64,000 bases of DNA from Desarmillaria ectypa (lineage: Eukaryota > Basidiomycota > Agaricomycetes > Agaricales > Physalacriaceae): assembly GCA_030407005.1 (NCBI GenBank), contig JAUDYN010000007.1, forward strand, positions 186,001 through 250,000. Reading direction: 5' to 3'. Every line of letters starts with the position of its first letter. Within the stretch, counting starts at the first letter, position 1. A program made the translations under genes and the position numbers. Below, piece by piece: positions 35,699 through 46,390 of this stretch. The notes beneath the pieces were generated by a model, which saw only the letters and a list, made by a program, of their open reading frames with translations, was not told where the DNA came from and ran no database searches.

Positions 35699-35710
35699 TT
35701 AGTCAAAAGG
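35699..35710 (+). promoter_or_regulatory. Primer-binding site of element A, self-complementary to its LTR
   Basis: TTAGTCAAAAGG directly follows the 5' LTR. It is the exact reverse complement of CCTTTTGACTAA at 35550-35561 (and 43298-43309 in the 3' LTR), located about 35 nt after the TATA box, where the transcript should start. In Tf1 and sushi elements the 5' end of the RNA folds onto such a site to prime minus-strand DNA; that role is inferred here. Confidence 0.8.
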
Positions 35711-36366
35711 TTCCCCTCCCACATGCTATACACCAGCCATAAAAGACACACCAACCTATGTCCAGAAACAACAACAACCAGAATAACCAATGAACAATCA
35801 CAATTGGTGCTGCCATTGGAGGTGCCGCACTTTTAATTCTTTTTACTGCTCTTCTCATACTAACATATGAAGAAGAAGCACAGATACTTCTTCACCATGA
35901 AAGGTGACCCTGACCACTGACCATCCCTCCCCACCTGCCCTGACACTCTGACCATGTCCTTCCTCAGAGGATACCCTCTGCCTGACTGGGAGAATGAGAA
36001 GAAATTTCACTCATTCACTCCTGGGTCCACTTTGCAGACCCAAATCCCTCCTCCTCCTCCATTGAGGATGCACATGAAGCTGAGGTGAGAACAAGACCTG
36101 CAACATTCTGGCTGGAATGACCTGCCCCCTCCCCAGCTGAGGAATATGTGAGGAACATACAGGCTATATTTGAGGACCCCCTGCCCCCATACTCTCTCCC
36201 CCCTCATCCCCATGCCCCAACCTCCTCATTTCAATCCTATAACTGGAGAGTACCTCCACAGTCTGCATCCCCCTCCCCTGAGCCCTGAAACCCCAATGAT
36301 TCAGGGATGGATTGAAACCATCCCTATGGGTCTTGGCACCAAGGATGTGCCAATGACCCCTGAGCA

Positions 36367-38290
36367 ATGGACTCCTCAAACTCTCTCCCCATCGTCGAGC
36401 TCTTTGACAACTCTGATGGGGAGCTTGACCCTCCAACCCTGCCAATCCCCACCACCCCCGACAGCCCCTTTAATCCAAATGGGGCAGATTACAACTGGCC
36501 TGACCTCTTCAAGGTCAACAGGGACCTATTCGGCTCCTTCAGGACCACCACCTGGAACCTTCGATGTGCTGATGTTGAAGAAAGAATGCTCTGGACCAAG
36601 TCCAGACCCAACATGGATGAGTGGCTGGCACTTAACCAGGGTGACATCATCCAGGGCCTCAATTCCAACACCACCATTCATGCCTGCATTCATGTGAACA
36701 GGCACTGAAACCTTTTCCCTGCCACTGCTGGGGACTTATTACCAGGGCTACGACCCTGAGATGAGGATGAACAATAGGAACTGGAATATTCCCTTCAGAG
36801 GTTATGGTGACTGGAGGCAGACAGGGAGGCAGAGGAGGGGTGAAACACCCAGTTTTAATTATAGACACTATGACAGGCTGGACTACTTCCAGCCCCAATA
36901 CACAAATATTCCCGATTACCTGCCTGATACCCTGGTCACAAGACCATGCCCCCTGCCCAATTCACCACCACATCATTGGGCATGTCAACAAGGATACCAC
37001 CCCTATCAGGGTGGTAGTCTTCTATTCACAGGTGCAGGAGAAGACATGATGACAGACACCCACCCTGTAGACCCCACCCCTGCAGAATCCTCCTCCATGC
37101 TGAAAACCACAGAGGAATTATGACAATGCGTCAAGAACACATTAGCCAAGAAAGAAAAATGCATTCAAGAAATGCATGATGAGCTCACTAAGAAGGAAGC
37201 AGCTCAAGAAGGTATGGAGGAATACCTTAGAAAGGAAAAAGAAAAGGAGCCAGAGCATGGGAGACTGACAGATCCTCCAAGGGGATACCCTCCTGTCAGA
37301 TCATGAGCAGATCGATATTCAATCCCAAGACTGCCCCCCAGAAAAGGACCTCCCAACCCTATTCCCAACCCTATTGGAAATGTGCCTGCTGATGCCCCTT
37401 ACCTGGGCATCAAACTGACCCTCATCAAGGTCCCCTCCCCATTCAAAGGGGACCATGATGACATCAAATGCTTCATAGGCAATTGTATCACCTATTTCAA
37501 AGTGTTCTGTCACTATTTCCAGGTGCTGTTGCACCTGGTACTATTCATGATCTCTCATTTTGAAGGGGCTGCCAAGGACTGGTGGGTCTACAAGAGACCT
37601 GAATTCTGGGTTGGCGACACCTACGATGGGACCACTGCCCATTTCCACTATCCCAACTGGAGCAACTTCATCGACATGGTCTCACAACAATTCTGAGACC
37701 CTGCAATCGAGGAAATCTATGAAAAGTGGATGTTCGACCTCCATATGGGAATGCAACTCACCTCCCATTACTTCCAGAAATTGGAAGAAGAGGCAAAACT
37801 AGCAGGCCAGTGGACTGACAAAAATGAGCGCAGTGCCATGGTGAAGGCCATACATCTAGGAGTTCCTTCCTCCTATACAACCTTCATATCTAACATGGGC
37901 ATCAACATCCTGCACTCATACCCAGAATGGAAGGAGAGAATTTTGTGCATGTATGAAGAGCAACAGCACAAATGGGTCTTTGACCAAACCACCAGTGTGC
38001 CCAGGGATGGGCAGAAGAAGGATTCCTGTCCCCAACAACAACAACAACACCCCAGTGGTAAGACTGCTACTGGGGCAACAAGTTACTCAGCACCAAAGCC
38101 AATGACCAATGCCAGAACAAGTCAGGATGCCAGAACAGGAAGGTGGACAACATATGGAGGGGTGGGGAAGCCCATGGACATTGATTGATGACAAGCAGAG
38201 AGCAGGTGCTTCCACTGTGATGAAAAGGGTCACATGAGCAAGGATTGCTCTAGAAGAAAAGAGTTCAAGGACATTCAGTCAGTAGGGCCC
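36367..38290 (+). pseudogene. gag: Element A gag
   Basis: Several frames interrupted by stops. A capsid-like segment with KDWWVYKRPEFW lies at 37575-37610, preceded by the FKGDHDDIKCFIGNC stretch typical of fungal Gag. A CCHC zinc knuckle (CFHCDEKGHMSKDC) spans 38207-38248 with all four ligands kept. Gag would coat the element RNA in virus-like particles. Stop codons at 37696 and 38188, among others, break it. Confidence 0.8.
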
Positions 38291-39399
38291 ACTAACGAAG
38301 TGGTGCTGCCTACAGCCAAGATTGAGGAGACAAAAGAGTAGGTCAACAAGGGTTCAATTCCCCTTGCTTAACCCAGTCTCCCAAAGGTGAGTCCTCAGTA
38401 TCTGCAGGTCAGACTAATATGCATACCTTTAGACAATTATCTACAAACAATATATATCACATGACTTCACAGACCCCAAAGCTGAAGACCCTCAAAGAAT
38501 TGAAACTGAACAGGTATGTCACACTCCTGAAAGAAGCTGACACAATTATCTATAGTGAATCCTGAGCCCCCAATGAGGTGCAGGATTTGCTGGGTGATGC
38601 TAGCACTGCCATGAAGTCCACCAAGTTAGCACAGCAAAGCTCACCAGATATGTGGGTAAAACTGTGGACTGGGACTAGTAGGTGAAACATTCTTGGACCT
38701 TCCAGAAGTCTGAATGCCCCCGAGCTCCCCTTGAGTGGGGAGACAAGTCCAACAACCTTGCCAGGGTCAGTGGAGGACCAGGACAGTGCCTCTCACCAAG
38801 GCCAGGATCAGGGCCACATGCTATCCAATCCAGTCAGGAGAAACCTAGTGGCAGAGCTGACTGCAATGCTGATTAGATTCACACCTGGCACCACGGCCAA
38901 CTCCACTAGAATGGATAGTAGCAGAACCTCAGAAGCAGTAAGCTGAGTTCTATCTCCTCCCAAGATAGTTCAAGTTCTGAAAGCAACTCAGGCCAAAGAA
39001 CAGGGGGAAGCTGCTAGCACCCAGGCAGTAAAAAGGGGGCATGGTAACAGAACCACTACCATCGTCGAAGTACCTGATGAAGAAGATGACACTGCCTTTA
39101 GACTATGGTAAGCAAAACAGTCGAAAGCCAGTATCCCAACATCTGAAAGCCTGCCTAGCAAGGGGGTACACAATCACATGTGGTACAAACCTTTTGGAGT
39201 CAACTGGACTCTACGGGCGATTTGTGCCACCAAGAACTTTGCAGCTGCCAAAGCCATTCTTTCCATTTGGGTTCATCCCAAATGACTTGGAGAGATAACC
39301 GATGAGCTCATCCAGAGCCTGAACACTGAAGAGAGTCTTGCGTGTGAGCAACTCTATGAACTTCACAAACTGATTCAGTATATCCGAGGTACCAAGAGT

Positions 39400-39768
39400 T
39401 CCAGACAGGACTTCTTGGTGGATATCCAACTCTCTCCCTGTATGGAAAAGAAGACATTGACAACCTGAGCATTGTTGGATAGTGGCTGCACCGGCAGCTC
39501 TATCAACTGAACCTACATCCAACAACACCAGTTGGACACCAGAAAAGCTGCCTCTCCTATACCTGTTTATAATGCAGACAGAACCTGTAACAAGGCAGGT
39601 GATGTAACCAAATTCATGGAACTCCAAATGACCATCAGAGACCATATTGAACAAATTGACCTTGCAGTCACAGACTTGGGTTCCAAGACAGTGTACTTGG
39701 GCCATGACTGGCTTAAATGCCATAATCTCCTAGTCAACTGGAAGTCAGGAACTATGATATTCAGATGA
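39400..39768 (+). pseudogene. Element A aspartic protease
   Basis: The active-site triad region LLDSGCTGSS is visible at about 39475-39501 (DSG instead of the retroviral DTG, common in this clade). It is followed by IPVYNADRT and VTDLGSKTVYLGHDWLKCHN, the family's flap and C-terminal part. A stop follows shortly after the active site. The protease would mature the Gag-Pol polyprotein. Confidence 0.75.
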
Positions 39769-39989
39769 TGTCATTGCGTAAAGAATTACTTCCCAATTCC
39801 TGATGCTGATGAAGAAGACAGATAGGATGAAGAGCTGGAAGAAGGAGAAACTATTCTTGTGGTGAACATGCAAGAAGAAATCATTCTTCAAACAGTACAT
39901 TATGTGAATGAATTGGCAGCAGCCGCAAATGCAGAGAAACTGAAGAAGACCTTTGAGGAGCTCATGCCTCCTAACCTTGGGACCATGCT

Positions 39990-41270
39990 ATTGAGCTAAT
40001 TCCCAATGCCAGATCTATGTTAGACTGCAAAGTCTATCCACTCAACCGAAATGAACAGGAACAACTCGACAAGTTCCTTGATGAAAACCTCAACTCTGGA
40101 AGAATCCAATCTTCCAAATCCCCATTTGCTTCATCTTTCTTCTTTGTCAAGAAAAAAGACAGTTCTTTATGTCCTGTTCAGGATTACAGAAAGTTGAATA
40201 AAATGATGATTAAAAATTGTTACCCACTTCCTCTGATCTCTGAACTTATTGATAAGTTACAAGGAGCCAAATACTTTTCCAAGCTAGATGTATGATGGGG
40301 ATATAACAACATACAAATCTGAGACAGAGATGAAGAAAAGGCTGCAATCAGAACTAACTGAGGGCTCTTTGAGCCTATGGTCATGTTCTTTGGCCTTACT
40401 AATTCACCAGCCATGTTCCAGTGGATGATGAATGACATCTTCAAGAATCTAATTGCTGGAGGAAAAGTTACCATTTACCTCAATGATATCTTCATTTTCA
40501 CAAAATCCTTGTCTGAACACCAAATCATTGTTTGACAAGTCCTACAATGTCTATGGGAGAACAAACTGTTCCTCAAAGCAGAAAAATGTGAGTTCAAGGT
40601 ACTTGAGACTGAATACCTTGGAGTTATCATCAGCAAAGATGCAATTCACATGGATCCAGTCAAAATTGCTGGAATAGCACTCCAACAAAAAAGAAAGAAC
40701 TCCAATCTTTCTTAGGATTCACTAACTTCTATCGCAAGTTCATTTGCAATTATTCCAAAATTGTATGACCTCTCACCCAGTTAACTGGCAAGGTAGACTG
40801 GACTTGGGGATTAGAACAGGAGCAAGCATTTTCACAACTCAAGAAGTTGATGACTACAAATGTAGTTCTAATCATCCCTTCCAATGATGGAAGATTCTGA
40901 GTAGAAGCTGATGCCAGTGATAGAGCCATTGGTGCAGTCCTTAGTCAAGAACAGAATGGAAAATGGAGGCCTGTGGCTTTTATGTCCAAAGCATTGATGG
41001 TCACTGAATGCAACTATGAGATCTATGACAAAGAGTTGCTGGCCATCATGTTAGCCTTGGAAGAATGGTGTCATTACCTTATGGGCACCAAAGAGACTAT
41101 TGAAATCTGGACCAATCACCAAAATCTCCAGTATTTCCAAAAACACCAAAAGTTGAACTGCCAACAAGCCTGGTGGGTCACTGAACTAGCCAAATACCAC
41201 TTTGTTCTTCAACACAAAGCTGGGATCACCAACAAGAAGGTGGACCTTCTTAGTTGTCAAGACAATCATA
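39990..41270 (+). pseudogene. Element A reverse transcriptase and RNase H
   Basis: RT motifs: CKVYPLNRNEQEQLD, SSFFFVKKKD, DYRKLN, KYFSKLDV, then stop codons TGA at three places where chromovirus RTs normally have Arg. The YxDD box at 40476-40490 reads Y-L-N-D-I: the first catalytic Asp is Asn, a CTCGAT to CTCAAT change at a CpG. RNase H follows ([46 protein letters not shown]). The enzyme copies element RNA into DNA; this copy cannot work. Confidence 0.85.
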
Positions 41271-41499
41271 ATCAAGGAAAGGAAGACAATCAAGACATGA
41301 TTGTTCTTTCTCCTGAACATTTCCAGGCATTAATACTGCCTACAACCAAAGAATGAGTTATGCATATAAGAGATGCAACTCAACAAAAAGAACAATGGGA
41401 TCAAGGGATTGAAAAATCCCTGAATCATGAATGAGGAATTACTCAGGAAGACAAAGTATTGTGGTATGACAGATGCATCTACATTCCCCAGGACATGTC

Positions 41500-42968
41500 C
41501 CTATGCAGTAAGATCATGGCACAATGTCATGATCATATCACTGCAGGTCATCCAGGTATTGCCAAAACCAAAGAGCTCATACTATAGGAATATTGGTGGC
41601 CAAAGATGAAGAAAGACATCAAATCCTACATCAAAGGATGTGAAACTTGTCAAAGGATGAAGAGTGATACACAAGCAAAAGTGGCTCCCCTTAATTCCAA
41701 TGTGATTCCAGATACCCCTTGGACTCACATATCTGTCGATATGGTCACTGGTCTCCTGGAATCAGAAGGCTTTGATGCCTTACTCATTATCATGGACTGC
41801 TTTTCCAAGAACATAATTCTTATTCCATGCAATGAAGAATTATCTGCAGAAGGATGAGCATTGATGCTCCAAAACCATGTTTATGCAAAACATAGAATGC
41901 TTCAAGTAGTCATTTCTGATTGAGGACCCCAATTCATATCTTCCTTCATGAAGGAATTATACTGGATGCTGAACATCACACAAAATGCATCCACAAACAG
42001 ATGGACAAACAGAATGAGTCAATCAAGAGGTTGAAAAATACCTTCATATCTTTGTCAACCGTCAACAGACAGATTGGGTTGCATGGCTATCTCTTGCAGA
42101 ATTTGCTCATAACAACAGAGTACATTTTGCTACTGGCAAAAGTCCATTCATGGTCTTATATGGATGAAATCCCCGACTCATTCCTGAGTCCATCCAAAAG
42201 ACCAATTTTTCTAATCCTGCAGCTATAGAATTCACAGAAACAATGGCTAAAGTTCACAAAGAGGTTCATAATGCTTTGGAAAAAGCAGCGACACAAATGA
42301 AGGCACAATATGACAAGAGAAAGCAATCACCTCGAGAATATCAAATCAGTGACAAGGTCTGGCTCAACACTGCCAATCTCCATCTTCCATGGCCAAAGAA
42401 GAAACTTGATGATAAATGAACAGGACTATTCGAAGTCATCAAAAAATCAGGAATGGCAGCATACAAGCTAAAACTGCCACCCCACTGGAAGATTCATCCT
42501 CAATTCAATGAGAAGTTGCTGACTCCTTATATCACACCTTCATTCCCAAATCAGCAGCAACTGCCTCCTCCTCCTCCAGACCTCGTCGATGGGCAAGAAG
42601 AATATGAAATTGAAGAAGTTCTAGATTCACACACTTGTCAAGTATGCTCCAAAAGAGGACAGCCATCTAGGGAAGTCACGGATTACCTTGTCAAGTGGAA
42701 GGGATGGACCAGAGAACACAACTCTTGGGTCTGAGAATCAGAAATGCTGAATGCCATGGAAGTGATCAAAGAATACAAGGCCAGCATAAACTGTGCCTTA
42801 TACATTCCAGAAATCATAACCAAGAACAAGGAAGTGGTCAAAATACTAGACCATGAATACTCTAACAATGGAGATGTCACATACTTGGCTGAATGCAAGG
42901 ATGGATATAAAAAATGGGTTATCAACCCAGATGAAAAGATATGGAAAAACTTGATTGACCAGTACTAG
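41500..42968 (+). pseudogene. Element A integrase with chromodomain
   Basis: The HHCC zinc-binding module (HDHITAGHPG ... CETCQRM) lies at 41530-41655. The DDE core has SVDMVTG and, after a TGA in the ISD-x-GPQF motif, the second Asp region; the third part is scrambled by frameshifts near 42000. A C-terminal chromodomain (EEYEIEEVLDS, DYLVKWKGW, HNSWV) spans 42597-42732, followed by a second, chromoshadow-like segment (VVKILDHEYS) to a stop at 42966-42968. Chromodomains steer integration to particular chromatin marks, often H3K9me. Confidence 0.85.
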
Positions 42969-43048
42969 ATTGATCAAGTTTTATCACAACTCGACACCCC
43001 TGAAGAAGAACCTTAGCAGTTGGGATGACTGCTTTAACAAGAGGGTAA

Positions 43049-43446
43049 TGTTATGATTTTTCCACTTATCTTATCTTATCTTGTCATATCCATGACACTG
43101 CACATCTCATCTCAGTCAGTATTGATGTATTCGCTGATGACCACCTCATTCTTTAATGATTCATACCCTAGTTCACTCTTATTCACCCATGATCCATCTG
43201 ACTTACACACTATTCTCTCATAGACAATACCATTTCACCTATTAATAACACTGTACTTTTAGTATATAAGTAGAGTAGTTTTCACTGTTGTACTCTACCT
43301 TTTGACTAAATTAGATTCATATACCTTCTACTGCACCACACCAAAGACTAAAGTCAACCTCTCATTAAACAGGTGATTGTCTGAATGCAAGATAGCCCAG
43401 AGAGACACTTATGTTCCAAGTCATGTGTATAGACAGGGTCCTAACA
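43049..43446 (+). repeat. Element A 3' LTR
   Basis: 398 bp, nearly identical to the 5' LTR; it contains the same TATA box (43260-43267) and the CCTTTTGACTAA segment (43298-43309). It ends in CCTAACA followed by duplication copy gatcc. Confidence 0.95.
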
Positions 43447-43636
43447 GATCCCCACCTATATCCATGGAAATCCCTGGTATTGCCTCAATCCAAAAGACAA
43501 TCTCAGCTATTGTACTCCTGGTTTACAACAGTTACTCACCTCATTCCTTGTTTCATGCATGACTCCCTCACAGACACACCTATTATTAGCACCCAGTTTT
43601 CATATATAAACTAGTTAGTTCTTGCTGTAAATCTCC

Positions 43637-43828
43637 AGCTTCAAACTAAAGTTTCTCTATGCTATCACTTCTTTCTAAAGAACTCAGCTAATAGTCAAGC
43701 CTCTCTTCATTGGGTCCAAAGATCATAGCTGTTATCCATGGGTGACTGTCTGAATGCAAGACAGCCTGGGGAATCAATGCATGTCTGCAGATCATATAAA
43801 GTGTGGGTCTAACAATTAGTTTGAAGCT
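43637..43828 (+). promoter_or_regulatory. Element B2 LTR primer segment and primer-binding site
   Basis: AGCTTCAAACTAA in the LTR (43637-43649) is the exact reverse complement of TTAGTTTGAAGCT at 43816-43828, one nucleotide after the LTR end. Compared with element B, the second base of the LTR segment is G instead of T and the matching base of the binding site is C instead of A, a compensatory change. Confidence 0.8.
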
Positions 43829-45096
43829 TCCCTATAGTCTCTTCACTGCTTACTATGAAGAACCTACACAAATGACCCTGAACCTTAACAAGCAACAAAC
43901 CATCACACTCAGCACTGCCATAGGCAGAGCTATCCTGCTTTTCTTTTTTACTACTCTCATTTTCCTCATCTAGGGAGAACAGATTTGAAATTACCTATGC
44001 TGACAACACATCCTACATCCCCAACAGCCACCCTTATTTCCCTTATACTATGTCACTCTCCACTGACCAATCACCACTAGAGGGATGGATCTCACAGATC
44101 TGATACTCTCTCCAGAGGAGAACATCTCAGTCCACCACAACATCTTCACAGCACAATCCTCTGATGAGTTTCCACCAAGGATGGAACTTATTCAAACCCC
44201 AACCTAGTTAAGGGTGGAATGACCCACCACCATGGAAGAATATATGCAGGATATAGGGACTAGGTTCCAATTTTCTAATGACTCTCCCCTCTCTATGCAT
44301 CTGCATGTCCAGTGCATGCATGGATATGATACTCAAACAATGATGGAATGGCAATACTCCACCCCAATAGTCCCTATAGCCCCTGGGCAAGCAGGGGAGC
44401 TCCAGCCTGAAGCCGGGGGCACATCCCCTGGCCAACTGATGGAGAGGAGAACAACTTTAGCTCCTCTCTCCTCTATATCGAGCTCTCTGATGATCTCACA
44501 CACTCCCCAAAACCCTGATGACCCCCAAAACCCTTATGGCCCTAACTATGAGTGGCCAGAACTTGCCAACATTGACTGAGAAATCCTCAGACTCTTCAGA
44601 AGTGAGGCATGAGAGATCAGAAGAGCCAACATTGAGGCTCAAACCCCTGGCCCAACATCTATCATGAAATAGACAAATATTTTGCTTTTAACTGAGGAGA
44701 TCCAGTCTGAGGCCCAGGTGCTGGAGCTAATATACATGCCAAGATACATGCAAACCAGACCTGCTATCTATACCCCTCATCAGCAGGGGATAGAGTATCA
44801 GGGTTATGCCCAAGAACAACCAATGAGCAACAGGAATTAGAGCATGCTCTTTGGGTTTTAGCCCAAAGGGAGGGGGATCAGCCAGACCTCAATGGCTGGG
44901 TTTGATAATTTCACATACAATACAGGCTTCTATACAGGGCTAGAACATTTCCAGCCCTAATATACCTTTGCTACAAATAACTATCCTCTGGATACCCCTT
45001 TGAATCAACCCTGAACTCTTCCAGATTCTCCACCTCACATGGTTGACATAATCATATCACCACCCTTGCTTGACATCTTCTATCAGCAAGGACTGA

Positions 45097-46390
45097 TGAT
45101 ACACCATCTATGTGTTCACACCTAGATTTTGCAATTTTGTAACAATACTATTGCATATCTATCCTATACTAGTGATACATAGAGGACTATAGCTGAGGCT
45201 TCAAGCTGATAGTTAAAAGCAGTAAGCAACTAGTAGAGCCAGGACTTAGATGCAACACCATTAGTGGGTTAAATCTATCAGCCAGCCAGACTAGTAACTC
45301 AAATGCTAGCAGGACTAAGTGAAATACAGCCACTAGCAAATGAAGGATGCTACTAGCACACCAAAACCAGGAGCAGAGTACACAGATCTCATGAAGTTCT
45401 GTCACTAGCAGCCCAGACTGGGCATAAACATTTAAATCAGGATAACTAGTCATATGGCAATCTTGAAACAGGACTTAGAAATAAATTAGGAATGGATTAA
45501 CCTTGAGCCCAGATCCAACTATTGTGATATAGATCTCTTATGATCAGTACTAGTGTAGCTGGACTGCACCCTTGATCATAATCAGATAGCTGTTACAGGC
45601 ACCAATATCTGGATATCCATATAACTGTATTACTAGGGCATGTAGTTGGGCCAAGAGTGTGGAAAGACTGACTGTGGAGTCTCTAGACTGAATATTTAAA
45701 AAGAAAATAGACTAGACCAACTATTGCATGATTATTCACCATTATTCATGACTAGCCAAGAAATCCTTACCAATATACCCTATACCCAGATGATATTTAT
45801 AGTTCTACCTCAGTAGTATATAAGTAGTGGGATGGGTGCTTGTGCAAAGCAGGCAAGCCATCCCCACAGTTGAGCTCTCACTGGTAGTAACTGGTGTCTC
45901 CAACTAAAGGCTTTTGTGCCTAACCTCAATGAAGTGATTAATAGTCACTAAATCACCTATAGTATCATATTGAATTGAAGTTTCTTAAAGTACACTGTTG
46001 TATTCTGCAAAGGTTCAGAGTGTTTTTAAGTTAGTTCAAGCAAAGTTCTTGGAGTTATAGTATTATTCTTAGGCCAAGAGTGCTACTAGTTCAAAGCAGT
46101 TTCAGTCAGAACAAGTGCAGTAGCTCAAAACCAAGTCACTCTTTACTCAATTGTGTCTTACCAACTCTACTAGTACAAGTAATACTTTGTATAACTCACT
46201 AGTAACAAATAAAATGTCTTTAAAACAACTTTACTTGATTATTAAAGTCTGCAGAGTGCTTTCAATATACTCAAAACCACCCAAATTCAATATATTAGTG
46301 ATTAAATATAGAGTAGTAAGAGGTTTAATGTGATTGGTGTTTATTACCATTCTCTAATTCTTTTGTCACTCACCATAACCAGGCACATCA
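45097..46390 (+). mobile_element. LTR-like element C2 (1294 bp)
   Basis: Begins TGATACACCATC, ends GCACATCA (TGAT...ATCA ends) and is homologous over its whole length to C1 (52651-54010, inverted). A TATA box (agtatataagtag) lies near 45817. No coding frame is recognisable, so it looks like a long solo LTR of an absent retroelement. The 4-bp flanks are ctga and ctgc. The left flank is element B2 and the right flank is the minus-strand element E1, so the copy sits on a junction of two unrelated elements. Confidence 0.7.

Larger units (their letters stand above)
35301..43446 (+). mobile_element. Ty3/gypsy chromodomain element A, full length, decayed
   Basis: Two 398-bp LTRs at 35301-35698 and 43049-43446, nearly identical (a handful of differences), both TGTTATGATTTT...CCTAACA; flanking duplication gatcc at 35296-35300 and 43447-43451. 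The total is 8146 bp. The coding order Gag-protease-reverse transcriptase-RNase H-integrase-chromodomain is typical of fungal chromoviruses. A purine-rich tract (caagagggtaa) precedes the 3' LTR at 43038. Many in-frame stops in every domain make it non-autonomous. The high LTR identity with heavily mutated coding DNA suggests fast, methylation-driven decay rather than great age. Confidence 0.95.
35226..45096 (+). mobile_element. Ty3/gypsy element B2, 5' part (host of element A)
   Basis: The 5' LTR begins TGTTATGATTTTTTC at 35226, is interrupted at 35300 by element A, resumes at 43452 (after the duplication copy 43447-43451) and ends GGTCTAACA at 43814. It aligns with the LTR of element B, including GTATCCATGG-like and TGTCTGAATG segments and a TATA box (catatataaac). 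The internal region 43815-45096 resembles the start of B's Gag region but is full of stops. The element is lost from 45097 on, where an unrelated LTR-like element begins; the 3' end is not in the window. Confidence 0.75.
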
